A stretch of 12,120 nucleotides of DNA, taken from assembly GCA_964600685.1 (NCBI GenBank), contig CAZRKU010000097.1, positions 1 through 12,120 on the forward strand. The letters are read 5' to 3'. The notes beneath the pieces were generated by a model. The model had not been told where the DNA came from and ran no database searches. It was given only the letters and a program-made list of their open reading frames with translations. The stretch is from TMP-24 sp964600685 (GTDB taxonomy: Bacteria > Pseudomonadota > Alphaproteobacteria > Rhodobacterales > Rhodobacteraceae). Position numbers and translations under genes: made by a program. Position 1 is the stretch's first letter. Each line of letters begins with the position of its first letter. Below are positions 1-7,343 of the stretch, piece by piece.

Positions 1-472
1 GGCGGAGGTTCTGGGCAGCCACGGCGACTTCAACCACGGCTACACCTCCTCAGGTCATCCGGTGGCGGCGGCCGTCGCGCTGGAAAACCTGCGCATCATC
101 GAGGAGGAAGGGATCGTCGATCACGTCCGCAACGTCGCGCACCCCTATCTGAACGAACGCTGGCAGGCGCTGGCCGATCATCCGCTGGTCGGCGAGGCAA
201 AGCTGGTGGGTCTGATGGGGTCAATCGCGCTGACCCCCAACAAGGCCACGCGCGCCAGGTTCGCGTCCGAGACCGGCACCGTCGGCTATCGCTGCCGCGA
301 GCGCTGTTTTGCCAACAATCTGATCATGCGCCATGTCGGTGACCGGATGATCATCGCCCCGCCGCTGGTGATCAAGCCCGAGGAGATCGACGTGCTGATG
401 GCCCGCGCCAAGAAGTCGCTCGACGAATGTTACGCGGGCCTCAAGGACGAAGGGCTGCTGAAAGCGGCCTGA
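1..472 (+). CDS. Class III PLP-dependent aminotransferase, C-terminal part (putrescine/omega-amino acid:pyruvate type)
   Basis: Partial gene; the reading frame is open from base 2 and its start lies left of the window. About 156 residues are visible, ending at TGA 470-472. The frame opens with a NHGYTSSGHPVAAAVALENL stretch, the conserved segment of class III aminotransferases just after the PLP-lysine region, which contributes to the cofactor phosphate site of the partner subunit. The C-terminal FANNLIMRHVGDRMIIAPPL segment is the typical small-domain strand of the SpuC/BauA-like group (putrescine, beta-alanine or other omega-amino acids with pyruvate as acceptor). The Schiff-base lysine lies upstream and cannot be checked. 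Family assignment is firm. The amine substrate is inferred: a polyamine role would fit the polyamine-type binding proteins 6 kb away, but closely related enzymes use other amines. A strong terminator follows 22 bases after the stop. Confidence 0.9.
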   Translation, partial: AEVLGSHGDFNHGYTSSGHPVAAAVALENLRIIEEEGIVDHVRNVAHPYLNERWQALADHPLVGEAKLVGLMGSIALTPNKATRARFASETGTVGYRCRERCFANNLIMRHVGDRMIIAPPLVIKPEEIDVLMARAKKSLDECYAGLKDEGLLKAA

Positions 473-494
473 GGCGCATCACCACATCAAGACC

Positions 495-524
495 AAAGCC
501 GACGCAACCTCGCGTCGGCTTTTT
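495..524 (+). terminator. Rho-independent terminator after the aminotransferase gene
   Basis: Perfect 11-bp inverted repeat (495-505 with 512-522, core GCCGACGC/GCGTCGGC) with a 6-nt loop, running into five T residues at 520-524. It lies 22 nt after the aminotransferase stop and 15 nt before the convergent trgB stop. The AAA on its left side gives a short U-run on the minus strand too, so it may also stop the trgB transcript, less efficiently. Confidence 0.85.
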
Positions 525-538
525 CGTTCGCGGACAGG

Positions 539-1651
539 TCAGACCCGCGCCCTGAGCCCCGGACGCTCCCGCGCCAGCCAGAGCGCGATGAGGTGCAGGG
601 GCGCATTGTCGATCTCGCCGCTGTCAACCAGCGCCATCAGCCGGTCGAAGGAAATCACATGGCTGCGGATATCCTCGGCCTCGCTCGCCAGCCCGCCAAG
701 GCCTGCCGCACTGTCGGGCAGATCGGCAAGACCGATGAAGGAATAGATGTATTCCGCCTTCGCAGCCGGCGAGGGATAGTAACGCGGCCCGGCGATCAGC
801 GCCTGAAGGATCAGACCCGCCTCCTCCTTCGCCTCGCGGCGGGCCGCCTGCTCGGGCGTTTCGCCAGCGTCGATGCGGCCCGCGACGGTCTCGATCAGCC
901 AGGGATTGGCATCGCCCCGCGCGTAGGGCCCGACACGGAACTGTTCGATCACCATCACCCGGTCACGCACCGGGTCATAGGGCAGGACCACCGCCGCATC
1001 CCCCGAAATGAAGACCGCCCGGTCCAGAACCGCGCTCATCGTGCCGTCGAAACGGCGGAAGCGCAGATCATGCTCCTCGACCGCGAAATACCTGGCATAG
1101 GGCCAGCGGCGCGCCTCGCTGATCACGTCTTGCGAAACGGCTGAGCGCCGCAGAGTCTCGGTCCCGGGGCGCCGGTGCGCGGCCCGCGCCGCTGCCCCGC
1201 CCCGCGCCAGCATCTGCCCCCACCGGCGGCGCAACATTTCGGGCTGCTGAACGCCAAACTGCGCCATGACCTCGGCGGTGGTCGCCGTTGCCGTTTCTGT
1301 CCGGCACCCAGGCCATTCACCCTGATCACCGGTTGCCCACCCACTTTCCAGATTTATGCAGGCCGCCATTCGCCGTTTCTCACCCGATTGGAGCCTGATC
1401 TCCCGCTCGGCAAGATCGAACCCTGTGGCGGTCGCGTAGAACCTGAGCCGCCCCAGTTGTTCCGTCGACAGTCCCGAAAGGACAACGCCGCCAACTTCCC
1501 GCTCGCCGGACAGCAACAATGCGGGTTCCCAATGCACGGCACCACCCAGAACGATGCCGCGCAGAGACGCATGTCCAAGCGGCCCGGAAACGAAAACTTC
1601 GGTCAAATCGCCTGGTCCTTCCGGTGTCAGCGCCAGCGCCGCGCGGTCCAT
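539..1651 (-). CDS. trgB: TrgB-like tellurite resistance protein: GGCT/AIG2-like domain fused to Nudix hydrolase
   Basis: A 370-residue protein. The C-terminal half (about 190-355) is an ADP-ribose-pyrophosphatase-type Nudix domain with a perfect Nudix box at residues 258-280 (G-x5-E-x7-R-E-A-K-E-E-A-G-L), so it should hydrolyse a nucleoside diphosphate linked to another moiety using divalent metal. Residues about 15-150 resemble the gamma-glutamylcyclotransferase/AIG2 fold found at the N terminus of TrgB proteins. Here the usual Y-G-T-L turn reads SGPL (22-25) and the acidic residue of that fold appears replaced in FYATATGF (71-78), so this half may be non-catalytic. It is the last gene of the minus-strand operon; its ATG lies inside the end of trgA (25-nt overlap), suggesting translational coupling, with only a weak ribosome site. 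The family call rests on architecture and on adjacency to trgA. The physiological substrate and a true tellurite role in this organism are not shown by sequence. Confidence 0.88.
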   Translation of the reverse strand: MDRAALALTPEGPGDLTEVFVSGPLGHASLRGIVLGGAVHWEPALLLSGEREVGGVVLSGLSTEQLGRLRFYATATGFDLAEREIRLQSGEKRRMAACINLESGWATGDQGEWPGCRTETATATTAEVMAQFGVQQPEMLRRRWGQMLARGGAAARAAHRRPGTETLRRSAVSQDVISEARRWPYARYFAVEEHDLRFRRFDGTMSAVLDRAVFISGDAAVVLPYDPVRDRVMVIEQFRVGPYARGDANPWLIETVAGRIDAGETPEQAARREAKEEAGLILQALIAGPRYYPSPAAKAEYIYSFIGLADLPDSAAGLGGLASEAEDIRSHVISFDRLMALVDSGEIDNAPLHLIALWLARERPGLRARV

Positions 1652-2067
1652 TCGGCCAGAAGTCCGCTCAGGATACCGCCGACGAACAGGACGATCACCA
1701 CATCGGGGACGAACATCTTCTGAACGAAATCCACGCCGATCGACACGGCCCCGACGACGGCTTCCATCGGGCTGTCATAGCTGCGGCGGATGGCCAGGAC
1801 CAGCATCTCCTCGATCGAAAAGATCACGAGCGCCAGCGCAACCATGGCAACAGTCGTCTTCAGGCCGGAGTTCGCGGATTCCAGCCACCCGTGCCCGGCC
1901 TCCCGCCCCAGAATCCGCCAGCCGCAAACCAGGCCGATCAGGGCGCTGATCTGGCTGAACACGCCGAACTGGGTGCCCTCGCTCATATGGGGCTTGAAAA
2001 TCTCGGCCGCGAAGAAGCCGACCAGGGTGAAGGCGAAGGCTGCAAACAGCTTGGCGGCAGTGGGCAT
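1627..2067 (-). CDS. trgA: TrgA family membrane protein (tellurite resistance locus)
   Basis: A 146-residue, mostly hydrophobic protein with four predicted membrane segments, at about residues 6-24, 34-53, 72-93 and 119-139, joined by short polar loops. It has no catalytic motif that I recognise. Size, topology and position directly before a TrgB-type Nudix protein match TrgA, first described with TrgB in the R. sphaeroides tellurite-resistance locus. The biochemical role of the family is unknown to me. Its ATG (2065-2067) directly abuts the TGA of the upstream cfa-type gene (2068-2070) with no base between, and its 3' end overlaps trgB. All three genes are therefore probably on one message and translationally coupled. 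A GGAAAGG stretch about 12 nt upstream is a weak ribosome site. Confidence 0.85.
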   Translation of the reverse strand: MPTAAKLFAAFAFTLVGFFAAEIFKPHMSEGTQFGVFSQISALIGLVCGWRILGREAGHGWLESANSGLKTTVAMVALALVIFSIEEMLVLAIRRSYDSPMEAVVGAVSIGVDFVQKMFVPDVVIVLFVGGILSGLLAEWTARRWR

Positions 2068-3345
2068 TCAGGCAACCGGCCTTTCCAGGGTGATCTGGGT
2101 CACGTCGCAATTGCCGAACCGGAAGGCCCCGGCGCAGGAGGTCAGGTAGAAGTTCCACATCCGCCGGAATCGTTCGTCAAAGCCCAGCCGCTGAACCTCG
2201 TCCCAACGGTCGTTGAACGTATCGTGCCAGCGTCTCAGCGTCTGGCTGTAACTTTGCCCGAACTCGAGTGTGCCGATCAGCCCCAGTCCGGCGCGGCGGA
2301 CTTCCTCGCGCAGGGCTGTGGGCGAAGGGAGCATGCCACCCGGGAAGATGTATTTCTGTATGAAATCAACGCCCTTGCGGTACATCTCGAACCGATGGTC
2401 ATCAATCGTGATGATCTGGAGCGTCGCCTTCTTGCCCGGTTTCAGTCGTTCGCGCACCGTTTCGAAATAGATGGGCCAGTATTTCTGACCGACGGCTTCG
2501 AACATCTCGATGGAGGCGACACCGTCATAGCGACCTTTTTCGTCACGGTAGTCCTGCAGCTTGATCTCAACCCGGTCCGCCAAGCCCGCGCGCCGCATCC
2601 GTTCCACCGCGAAATCGTGCTGCGCCTTGCTGATCGTCAGGCCCGTGACCTTCAGCCCGCGCCTGCCTGCCGCATATTCGGCAAAGCCGCCCCAGCCGCA
2701 GCCGATTTCCAGCACATGATCGCCGGGCCGCGCGCCGATCCGGTCGACCATCGAGGCATATTTGGCGGTTTGCGCGGCTTCCAGGCTTTCCTGCCCGGTG
2801 CGGAACAGGGCCGAGGAGTAGGTCATCGTATCGTCAAGCCACAGGCGATAGAAATCATTCCCGAGGTCGTAGTGATAGGCGATGTTCTTCTTCGCCTGCT
2901 CCTTGGAGTTCGAGTTCATCCAGTGCCTGAACCGTTCGAGCGCGCGCAGGAACCCTAACCCCGGAAAACCGTCATAGACGCTGTCATTGCTGTCATGGAC
3001 AAGGTCCATGAACGCCTGCAGATCGGGTGTCGACCAGCCCCCTTCCAGATAGGCTTCGGAAAAGCCGAGGTCGCCTTCGCGGATCAGCCGCGCGAAGACA
3101 TCCGGGTCATGCACCCGCAGTTCGGCAACCGCACCCGGCGCCCGTCCTTCGGCCCGGAAGCGTCGGCCATCGGCGAGAACGAAATCGAGCCGGCCCCTGT
3201 TCAGGGTCAGTGTCGTGCGAAACACCTGCGCGAAAAAACGCGGCAGGTCTTTCTGGCCTTCGGTTGTCGTCAGAACATCCATCGGTTCTTCCCCTGCCAC
3301 GAAGTTTAACAACGCTCCGTCAAGTTCGGCAACGATTTCGTTCAC
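2068..3345 (-). CDS. cfa: Cyclopropane-fatty-acyl-phospholipid synthase family methyltransferase
   Basis: A 425-residue SAM-dependent enzyme acting on unsaturated acyl chains of membrane phospholipids. Visible family marks are YHYDLGNDFY (157-166), the SAM-binding LEIGCGWGG (212-220), EMFEAVG (280-286), YIFPGG (332-337) and the C-terminal WNFYLTSCAGAFRFG (397-411). Compared with E. coli Cfa bicarbonate ligands from memory, E239 and Y317 are kept (E283, Y366), but C139 is Ser178 and H266 is an isoleucine (about 313). The product could therefore be a cyclopropane or simply a methylated or otherwise modified fatty acid. Two starts are possible: GTG at 3345, overlapping the photolyase stop by 4 nt (GTGA), or ATG at 3282 (M22, 404 residues), which has a GGGGAAG ribosome site just upstream and fits the start of relatives as I recall them. 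It lies between the photolyase gene and trgA in one operon. Confidence 0.92.
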   Translation of the reverse strand: MNEIVAELDGALLNFVAGEEPMDVLTTTEGQKDLPRFFAQVFRTTLTLNRGRLDFVLADGRRFRAEGRAPGAVAELRVHDPDVFARLIREGDLGFSEAYLEGGWSTPDLQAFMDLVHDSNDSVYDGFPGLGFLRALERFRHWMNSNSKEQAKKNIAYHYDLGNDFYRLWLDDTMTYSSALFRTGQESLEAAQTAKYASMVDRIGARPGDHVLEIGCGWGGFAEYAAGRRGLKVTGLTISKAQHDFAVERMRRAGLADRVEIKLQDYRDEKGRYDGVASIEMFEAVGQKYWPIYFETVRERLKPGKKATLQIITIDDHRFEMYRKGVDFIQKYIFPGGMLPSPTALREEVRRAGLGLIGTLEFGQSYSQTLRRWHDTFNDRWDEVQRLGFDERFRRMWNFYLTSCAGAFRFGNCDVTQITLERPVA

Positions 3346-4760
3346 CTGCCCGCTTTGACCTGTTCATAGGCGGCAAGCGCCCGCGCCCGGCCCCGAGCAA
3401 GATCGACAAGCGGGCGTGGGCGCCCCGCGGCGGGCGCCAGATTCCACGACCGGGGAACCGCGTCGAAATAGGCCTGTGCCTCTGCTTCGCGCAGGTCCAG
3501 AAAGCGGCGTCGATAGATGCCGTCCGAATCAAAACGTTCGGCCTGGGTCGCCGGGTTGAAGATGCGGAAGTAGGGTGCCGCATCGGGGCCGGACCCGGCC
3601 ACCCACTGCCAGCCCAGGGCGTTTGCCGCCGGATCCCAGTCGGTCAGACAGTCCTCGAACCAGCGCAGACCCACGCGCCAGTCGGTCAGCAGATGTTTGG
3701 TCAGGTAGGAGGCAACAAGCATCCTGACCCGGTTGTGCATCCGGCCGGTGACATACATCTCCCGCAGGCCCGCGTCGACCATCGGCTCTCCGGTCATTGC
3801 GCGGCGCCAGTGTTCGGCATCTTCATTGTCGGACCGCCAGGGAAACCCGTCCCAGCCCCCGCGCCAGTTCTGTTCGGCAAGGGCGGGATGATGGGCCATC
3901 AGGTGCCAGGCAAACTCCCGCCAGCCGAGTTCGGAGAGGAATTTCTCCGCTCCGGCCGCGTTGGCGGACGAAAGTTCGGAGCGGGCAAGCGTTGCACACC
4001 ATATCCGGCGGGGCGAGATTTCCCCCCAGGCGAGATTCTCCGACAGGCCGGATGTCGCGGGCGAGCCGGGGTAATCCCGCAGGCGCGGATAGTCGCGCAA
4101 GCCATTCTCGAGAAAGCGGGAAAGGCGGGCTTCGGCAACTCCTGCTCCGACAGCCTGATGCGGCGCAAGAACGGCCGCGCCGCGCTGCAACGCCGCCCCC
4201 ATGCACCAATCCGCCAGCCGGTCGGACAAAGGCCAGTCGGCTGGCAACAGGATTCGGCCTGGTGTGCGGAGCGGCGCGCCTGGGTCACGCGCCCGGACCG
4301 ATCGCCAGAAGGGGGTGAAGACGCTGTAAGCCGTCCCGGCACTGGTCATGATCTCGCGGGGTTCGTGCAAAAGCGCACCGGAAAAACTCCGGGCGTCGAT
4401 GCCGTCGGCTCTCAGCGCGGCCTTTACCCCGGTGTCGCGGGCGATGTGATCAGGCGCGTAATACCGCGTCCAGAACACTCCGCGCGCCCCGGTCTCACGG
4501 ATCAGGTCGCGCAACACCGCCAATGCCGGTCCGCGCCGCAGGATCAGCCGCGCGCCGATCCGCGCAAGGTCATCGCCGAGCGCGGCGAGGGAAAGCCCCA
4601 GCCGCCATTTCGGCGCCGCGCCAAGGCTTTCCACCGTCTCGTCATGGATGAAGAGCGGCAGGACGGATGCGCCTTCTGCGCAGGCCCGAACCAGCGCGGG
4701 ATGATCGTCGAGCCGCAGATCGCGCCGGAACCAGAGGATGATCGGCCCGCCCTTGTCCAT
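3342..4760 (-). CDS. phrB: Deoxyribodipyrimidine photolyase (class I CPD photolyase type)
   Basis: A 472-residue FAD enzyme of the cryptochrome/photolyase family, the usual length for bacterial class I enzymes; it splits UV-induced pyrimidine dimers using blue light. The N-terminal alpha/beta antenna domain (about 7-165) opens with ILWFRRDLRLDDHPAL. The helical FAD domain (about 205-470) carries WREFAWHL (280-287), TGRMHNRVRM (338-347), DWDPAANALGWQW (374-386) and YFRIFNP (397-403). The electron-transfer Trp triad of E. coli photolyase (W306, W359, W382) aligns with W308, W361 and W384, and the FAD-N5-contacting Asn378 with N380, so the photoreduction machinery looks intact. The ATG follows the upstream class V gene by 11 nt, with GGAG in between as ribosome site, and the stop overlaps the cfa-type gene. 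A cryptochrome role cannot be fully excluded, but the intact motifs favour repair. Confidence 0.95.
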   Translation of the reverse strand: MDKGGPIILWFRRDLRLDDHPALVRACAEGASVLPLFIHDETVESLGAAPKWRLGLSLAALGDDLARIGARLILRRGPALAVLRDLIRETGARGVFWTRYYAPDHIARDTGVKAALRADGIDARSFSGALLHEPREIMTSAGTAYSVFTPFWRSVRARDPGAPLRTPGRILLPADWPLSDRLADWCMGAALQRGAAVLAPHQAVGAGVAEARLSRFLENGLRDYPRLRDYPGSPATSGLSENLAWGEISPRRIWCATLARSELSSANAAGAEKFLSELGWREFAWHLMAHHPALAEQNWRGGWDGFPWRSDNEDAEHWRRAMTGEPMVDAGLREMYVTGRMHNRVRMLVASYLTKHLLTDWRVGLRWFEDCLTDWDPAANALGWQWVAGSGPDAAPYFRIFNPATQAERFDSDGIYRRRFLDLREAEAQAYFDAVPRSWNLAPAAGRPRPLVDLARGRARALAAYEQVKAGR

Positions 4761-4771
4761 CTGCTCCGCCC

Positions 4772-6001
4772 CTACAGCACCTTGTCGAGCGCGCCGATCA
4801 GCCGGGCAACGTCATCGGGCGATGTGTAATGCACCATCGACAGACGCAGGACGCCGCGATCCAGGTCCACGCCCATCGCGGTCAAGGGCCGGACGGCATA
4901 AAAATCCCCGGCCCAGCAATTGATCCCCGCGCGCGCCAGCGCTTCCGATACAGGTTCCGCCGCGCGGTCGAGCGCGACGGCCACGGTGGGCACCCGGCGT
5001 GCCGCGTCGCGCGGGCCGATCAGCCGCAGGTCATTGCGCGCGGCGAGGCAGTCGAGAAGCGGTTGGCAGACCGCCACCTCATGCGCACGCAAAAGGTCAT
5101 GGACCGCAGCGCCCCGTTTCGCCGGCTCGGCCTCGGGTGGAAAATGGTGGGCATGGAGCCCGTCGAAGTAATCGGCCATCCCCGCGCTTGCGGCAATCTG
5201 CGCGTGATCGGGTCCGGCGGGGGTGAAGCGCTTGTAAAGCGTCTCGCCGTTGAAATAGTGGCCCTGATTGGGAAGCCTCATGCCCAGATCCTCGCGGATC
5301 ACCATGATGCCCTGATGCGGGCCATAGACCTTGTAGGCCGAGAAAAGATAGATGTCGGCCCCGAGTGCCGCGACATCCGGCAACCCGTGCGGGGCATAAC
5401 TCACCCCGTCGACGCAGGTGACGGCGCCCGCCGCATGGGCGATCCGCACCACCTCGGCCACCGGGTTGATTTCGGCGACCACGTTCGAACAATGCGGAAA
5501 ACAGACGAGCCTGACCTTGCCATCCGCCAGAAGCGGCGAGAGTCGCGCCAGGTCCAGATGTCCCGTCACCGGGTCGATCTGCCATTCGCGGACCTCGATC
5601 CCCTCCTCCGCCAGCCGCCGCCAGGGACCGGAATTCGCCTCGTGGTCCTGATTGGTCACGACGATCGCTTCGCCGGGTTTCAGCGCCCGGCGGAAAGCCT
5701 GCGCCAGCACATAGGTATTGGCCGTGGTCGAGGGACCGAAGCTGACCTCGTGCCACTTCACCCCCATGAGCCCGGCCAGCCGGGTGCGGGCCTCGTCCAT
5801 CTCGGCACCTCCCGCCTGCGCGGCGGCATAGGGCGCATAGGGCTGCACTTTCCGCTCCCGGTAACACCGGCTGAGCCGGTCGATCACCGGCGCGCAGGCA
5901 TAGGAGCCACCGGCATTCTCAAAAAACGACTGGTCCTGCAGCCCCGGCACCGAAAAGGCGGGAAACTGGCTGCGCACGTAGTTCAGGTCTAGTTCGGACA
6001 T
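4772..6001 (-). CDS. Class V aminotransferase-fold PLP enzyme (cysteine-desulfurase-like, catalytic Cys not conserved)
   Basis: A 409-residue fold-type I PLP enzyme. Start chosen at ATG 6001, with AGAGGAAGG ending 8 nt upstream; the frame extends 17 codons further to 6052 but that part has no ribosome site and looks non-coding. Marks: FFENAGGS (26-33), NQDHEANSGPW (117-127, His stacking on PLP), VDGVSYAPHG (197-206, Asp198 for the pyridine nitrogen) and SAYKVYGPH (221-229, Lys224 as Schiff base). In SufS/CsdA the catalytic cysteine lies in an R-T-G-H-H-C-type loop near the C terminus. The equivalent CWAGDFYAVRPL (362-373) has Tyr or Ala at that position, so classical desulfurase action is doubtful. 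The sequence fits the 'cysteine desulfurase-like, VC1184 subfamily' group (TIGR01976, from memory), whose reaction is unsettled. It is the first gene of the minus-strand operon, preceding phrB by 11 nt; a lyase or epimerase role is possible. Confidence 0.88.
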   Translation of the reverse strand: MSELDLNYVRSQFPAFSVPGLQDQSFFENAGGSYACAPVIDRLSRCYRERKVQPYAPYAAAQAGGAEMDEARTRLAGLMGVKWHEVSFGPSTTANTYVLAQAFRRALKPGEAIVVTNQDHEANSGPWRRLAEEGIEVREWQIDPVTGHLDLARLSPLLADGKVRLVCFPHCSNVVAEINPVAEVVRIAHAAGAVTCVDGVSYAPHGLPDVAALGADIYLFSAYKVYGPHQGIMVIREDLGMRLPNQGHYFNGETLYKRFTPAGPDHAQIAASAGMADYFDGLHAHHFPPEAEPAKRGAAVHDLLRAHEVAVCQPLLDCLAARNDLRLIGPRDAARRVPTVAVALDRAAEPVSEALARAGINCWAGDFYAVRPLTAMGVDLDRGVLRLSMVHYTSPDDVARLIGALDKVL

Positions 6002-6165
6002 TCCGGGAACCTTCCTCTTGATCCATCTGCAACTCCGCCCCGGACAGCCCATGCCGGCCTACATCCGAGGCATGGCAGGTCTTCCAGCCGAGCCGCAAGG
6101 ACCGCTCCCGACGCAGGAAGATCCACGGCAGACCGCGCCCGCACGGAAACCGGGCACGGGACGCG

Positions 6166-6178
6166 ATCATCCGATGAT
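6166..6178. promoter_or_regulatory. Short perfect palindrome, possible operator
   Basis: ATCATC-C-GATGAT is a perfect 6-bp inverted repeat around one base, placed in the divergent intergenic region about 165 bp upstream of the class V enzyme start and 100 bp upstream of the first binding-protein start. Its position would suit a regulator of either unit, but a repeat this short can occur by chance and I know no matching consensus. Confidence 0.25.
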
Positions 6179-6223
6179 TAGCGTTCCATTCGAACTCTGA
6201 AAAGAGCATCCGTCACACAATGC

Positions 6224-6251
6224 TTGCCATATGCGCCAAGCGCGCTATGGT
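6224..6251 (+). promoter_or_regulatory. Candidate sigma-70-type promoter of the first binding-protein gene
   Basis: TTGCCA (6224-6229) and TATGGT (6246-6251) are separated by 16 bp, and transcription would start near 6258. That leaves a leader of about 22 nt containing the strong GGGGAGGA ribosome site (6266-6273), 6 nt before the ATG. Match to consensus is moderate (4/6 for each box), so this is a prediction from position and spacing only. Confidence 0.4.
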
Positions 6252-6279
6252 TTGATCATATTCCTGGGGAGGATAGGCA

Positions 6280-7326
6280 ATGAAACGATACAGCCTGATG
6301 GCCGCCACGGCGCTGGCCTTTATTGGTGCGCCTGCATTTGCGGGTGACCCGGAACTGACGGTTCTCGACTGGGCCGGGTTCGAGATCGAAGGGCTCTTTG
6401 CGCCCTACAAGGAAAAATACGGTGACGGGCCGTCCTATACTTTCTTCGCCTCCGACGACGAGGCCCTCCAGAAAGCGGTTTCCGGCTTCAAGGCAGACGT
6501 GATCCATCCCTGCTCGCAGATGGTCGCGAAATACCGCGAGGTCGGGCTGATCGAGCCATGGGATGTCTCGAAGATCCCGGATTTCGCCAACATCGACCCG
6601 AAGTTCCTCGATTCGCCAACCTTCAAGGACGATCAGGGCGTCTGGTTCCTGCCGACCGACTGGGGCGTGACCGCAACCGCCTACAATACAAAAGACGTGC
6701 CTGTCGAAGATGTGGCAACCCTGCAGGTCTTTGTCGATCCGAAATATGCCGGTCGAACCTCGCTGCCCAATTCGTCGGATGACGTGTGGGCCCTTGCCTA
6801 TCTGGCGACCGGCACGTCCGACTGGTCCTCGATCAGCGACGCGCAATACAAGGCAGCGGCGGACTGGCTGCGCCTGGCGCACCAGAACGTGCGGGCCTAC
6901 TGGAACGACAGCGCCGAACTGAGCCAGCTCATGGCCTCGGGCGAGGTTCTGGTGGGCTGGGCCTGGAATGACGCCGTGGCCATCTTGATGGATGAAGGGT
7001 TCCCCATCGGCTATCAGCGCGAGGCGAAGGAAGGATCATCGACCTGGTTCTGCGGTTACGTGAACGCCAAGGACGGCCCCGGCAGCGAAGAGAAGGCCCA
7101 TGAATTCATGGCCTCCGTGCTGCGCCCCGAATCTGCAGTCGCCCTGCAGGATGCGATGGGCTATGGCCACTCCAACACGGTCGGCATGGCCATGATCCCG
7201 GCTGAAAAGTTGCTGGCGACCGGCATCGGGCCGATCAATGCGCCGGTGCTGGCGCAGACGCCGAAGGATCCCGCCCTGCATGAGCGGATGCTGAAGGAGT
7301 TCGAGAACATCAAGGCGGGCTTCTGA
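6280..7326 (+). CDS. Polyamine-type ABC transporter periplasmic binding protein (PotD/PotF-like), paralog 1
   Basis: A 348-residue secreted protein. Residues 1-21 form a Sec signal peptide (MKRYS, hydrophobic core, cleavage after AFA), leaving a 327-residue mature chain. It matches the spermidine/putrescine binding family in motif order: TFFASDDEALQKAVSGF (lobe 1 ligand region), PCSQMVAKYREVGLIEPWDVSKIPDF, LPTDWGVTATAYN, LPNSSDDVWALAYLATG, and VLVGWAWNDAV near residues 225-235, where PotF has its ligand-contacting W-A-G-D stretch. It should capture a cationic or amine solute in the periplasm for an inner-membrane ABC importer. Only two cysteines occur in the mature chain (C78, C258), both kept in paralog 2. 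No permease or ATPase gene adjoins it; a terminator follows at 7344-7380. Start set by GGGGAGGA 6 nt upstream. The ligand is inferred from family and could be another small cation. Confidence 0.9.
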   Translation: MKRYSLMAATALAFIGAPAFAGDPELTVLDWAGFEIEGLFAPYKEKYGDGPSYTFFASDDEALQKAVSGFKADVIHPCSQMVAKYREVGLIEPWDVSKIPDFANIDPKFLDSPTFKDDQGVWFLPTDWGVTATAYNTKDVPVEDVATLQVFVDPKYAGRTSLPNSSDDVWALAYLATGTSDWSSISDAQYKAAADWLRLAHQNVRAYWNDSAELSQLMASGEVLVGWAWNDAVAILMDEGFPIGYQREAKEGSSTWFCGYVNAKDGPGSEEKAHEFMASVLRPESAVALQDAMGYGHSNTVGMAMIPAEKLLATGIGPINAPVLAQTPKDPALHERMLKEFENIKAGF

Positions 7327-7343
7327 GCAACCCTGATTGTTGC

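Larger units (their letters stand above)
6002..6279. other. Divergent intergenic region between the stress operon and the first binding-protein gene
   Basis: This 278-bp non-coding stretch must carry promoters for both the minus-strand operon (first ATG at 6001) and the plus-strand binding-protein gene (ATG at 6280). On the plus side there is a plausible promoter and a strong ribosome site close to the ATG. On the minus side I see the AGAGGAAGG ribosome site near 6009-6017 but no convincing -35/-10 pair. No TGATCC-type RpoE -35 element is present in the correct orientation; the single TGATCC at 6019-6024 is on the plus strand. A 13-nt palindrome lies at 6166-6178. No conserved short reading frame is evident. 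Confidence 0.6.

Noticed and set aside
1519..2958. 479-codon plus-strand frame across trgB, trgA and cfa, and a similar one at 4829-5992 opposite the class V enzyme
   Set aside because: Antisense to well-supported genes and crossing gene junctions; the His/Arg/Asp-rich translations have no motif.
3027..4829. 600-codon open frame on the plus strand opposite the photolyase and Cfa-type genes
   Set aside because: It is antisense to two proteins with clear family motifs. The translation is rich in Arg, Pro and Gly with no recognisable domain, as expected of shadow frames in GC-rich DNA.
6019..6024. TGATCC, matching the -35 element of R. sphaeroides RpoE promoters
   Set aside because: It is on the plus strand, pointing away from the stress operon, and no matching -10 follows at the right distance toward the binding-protein gene.
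6018..6200. Possible 60-codon plus-strand gene in the divergent intergenic region
   Set aside because: No ribosome site, Pro/Arg-rich composition and no recognisable similarity; more likely regulatory DNA.
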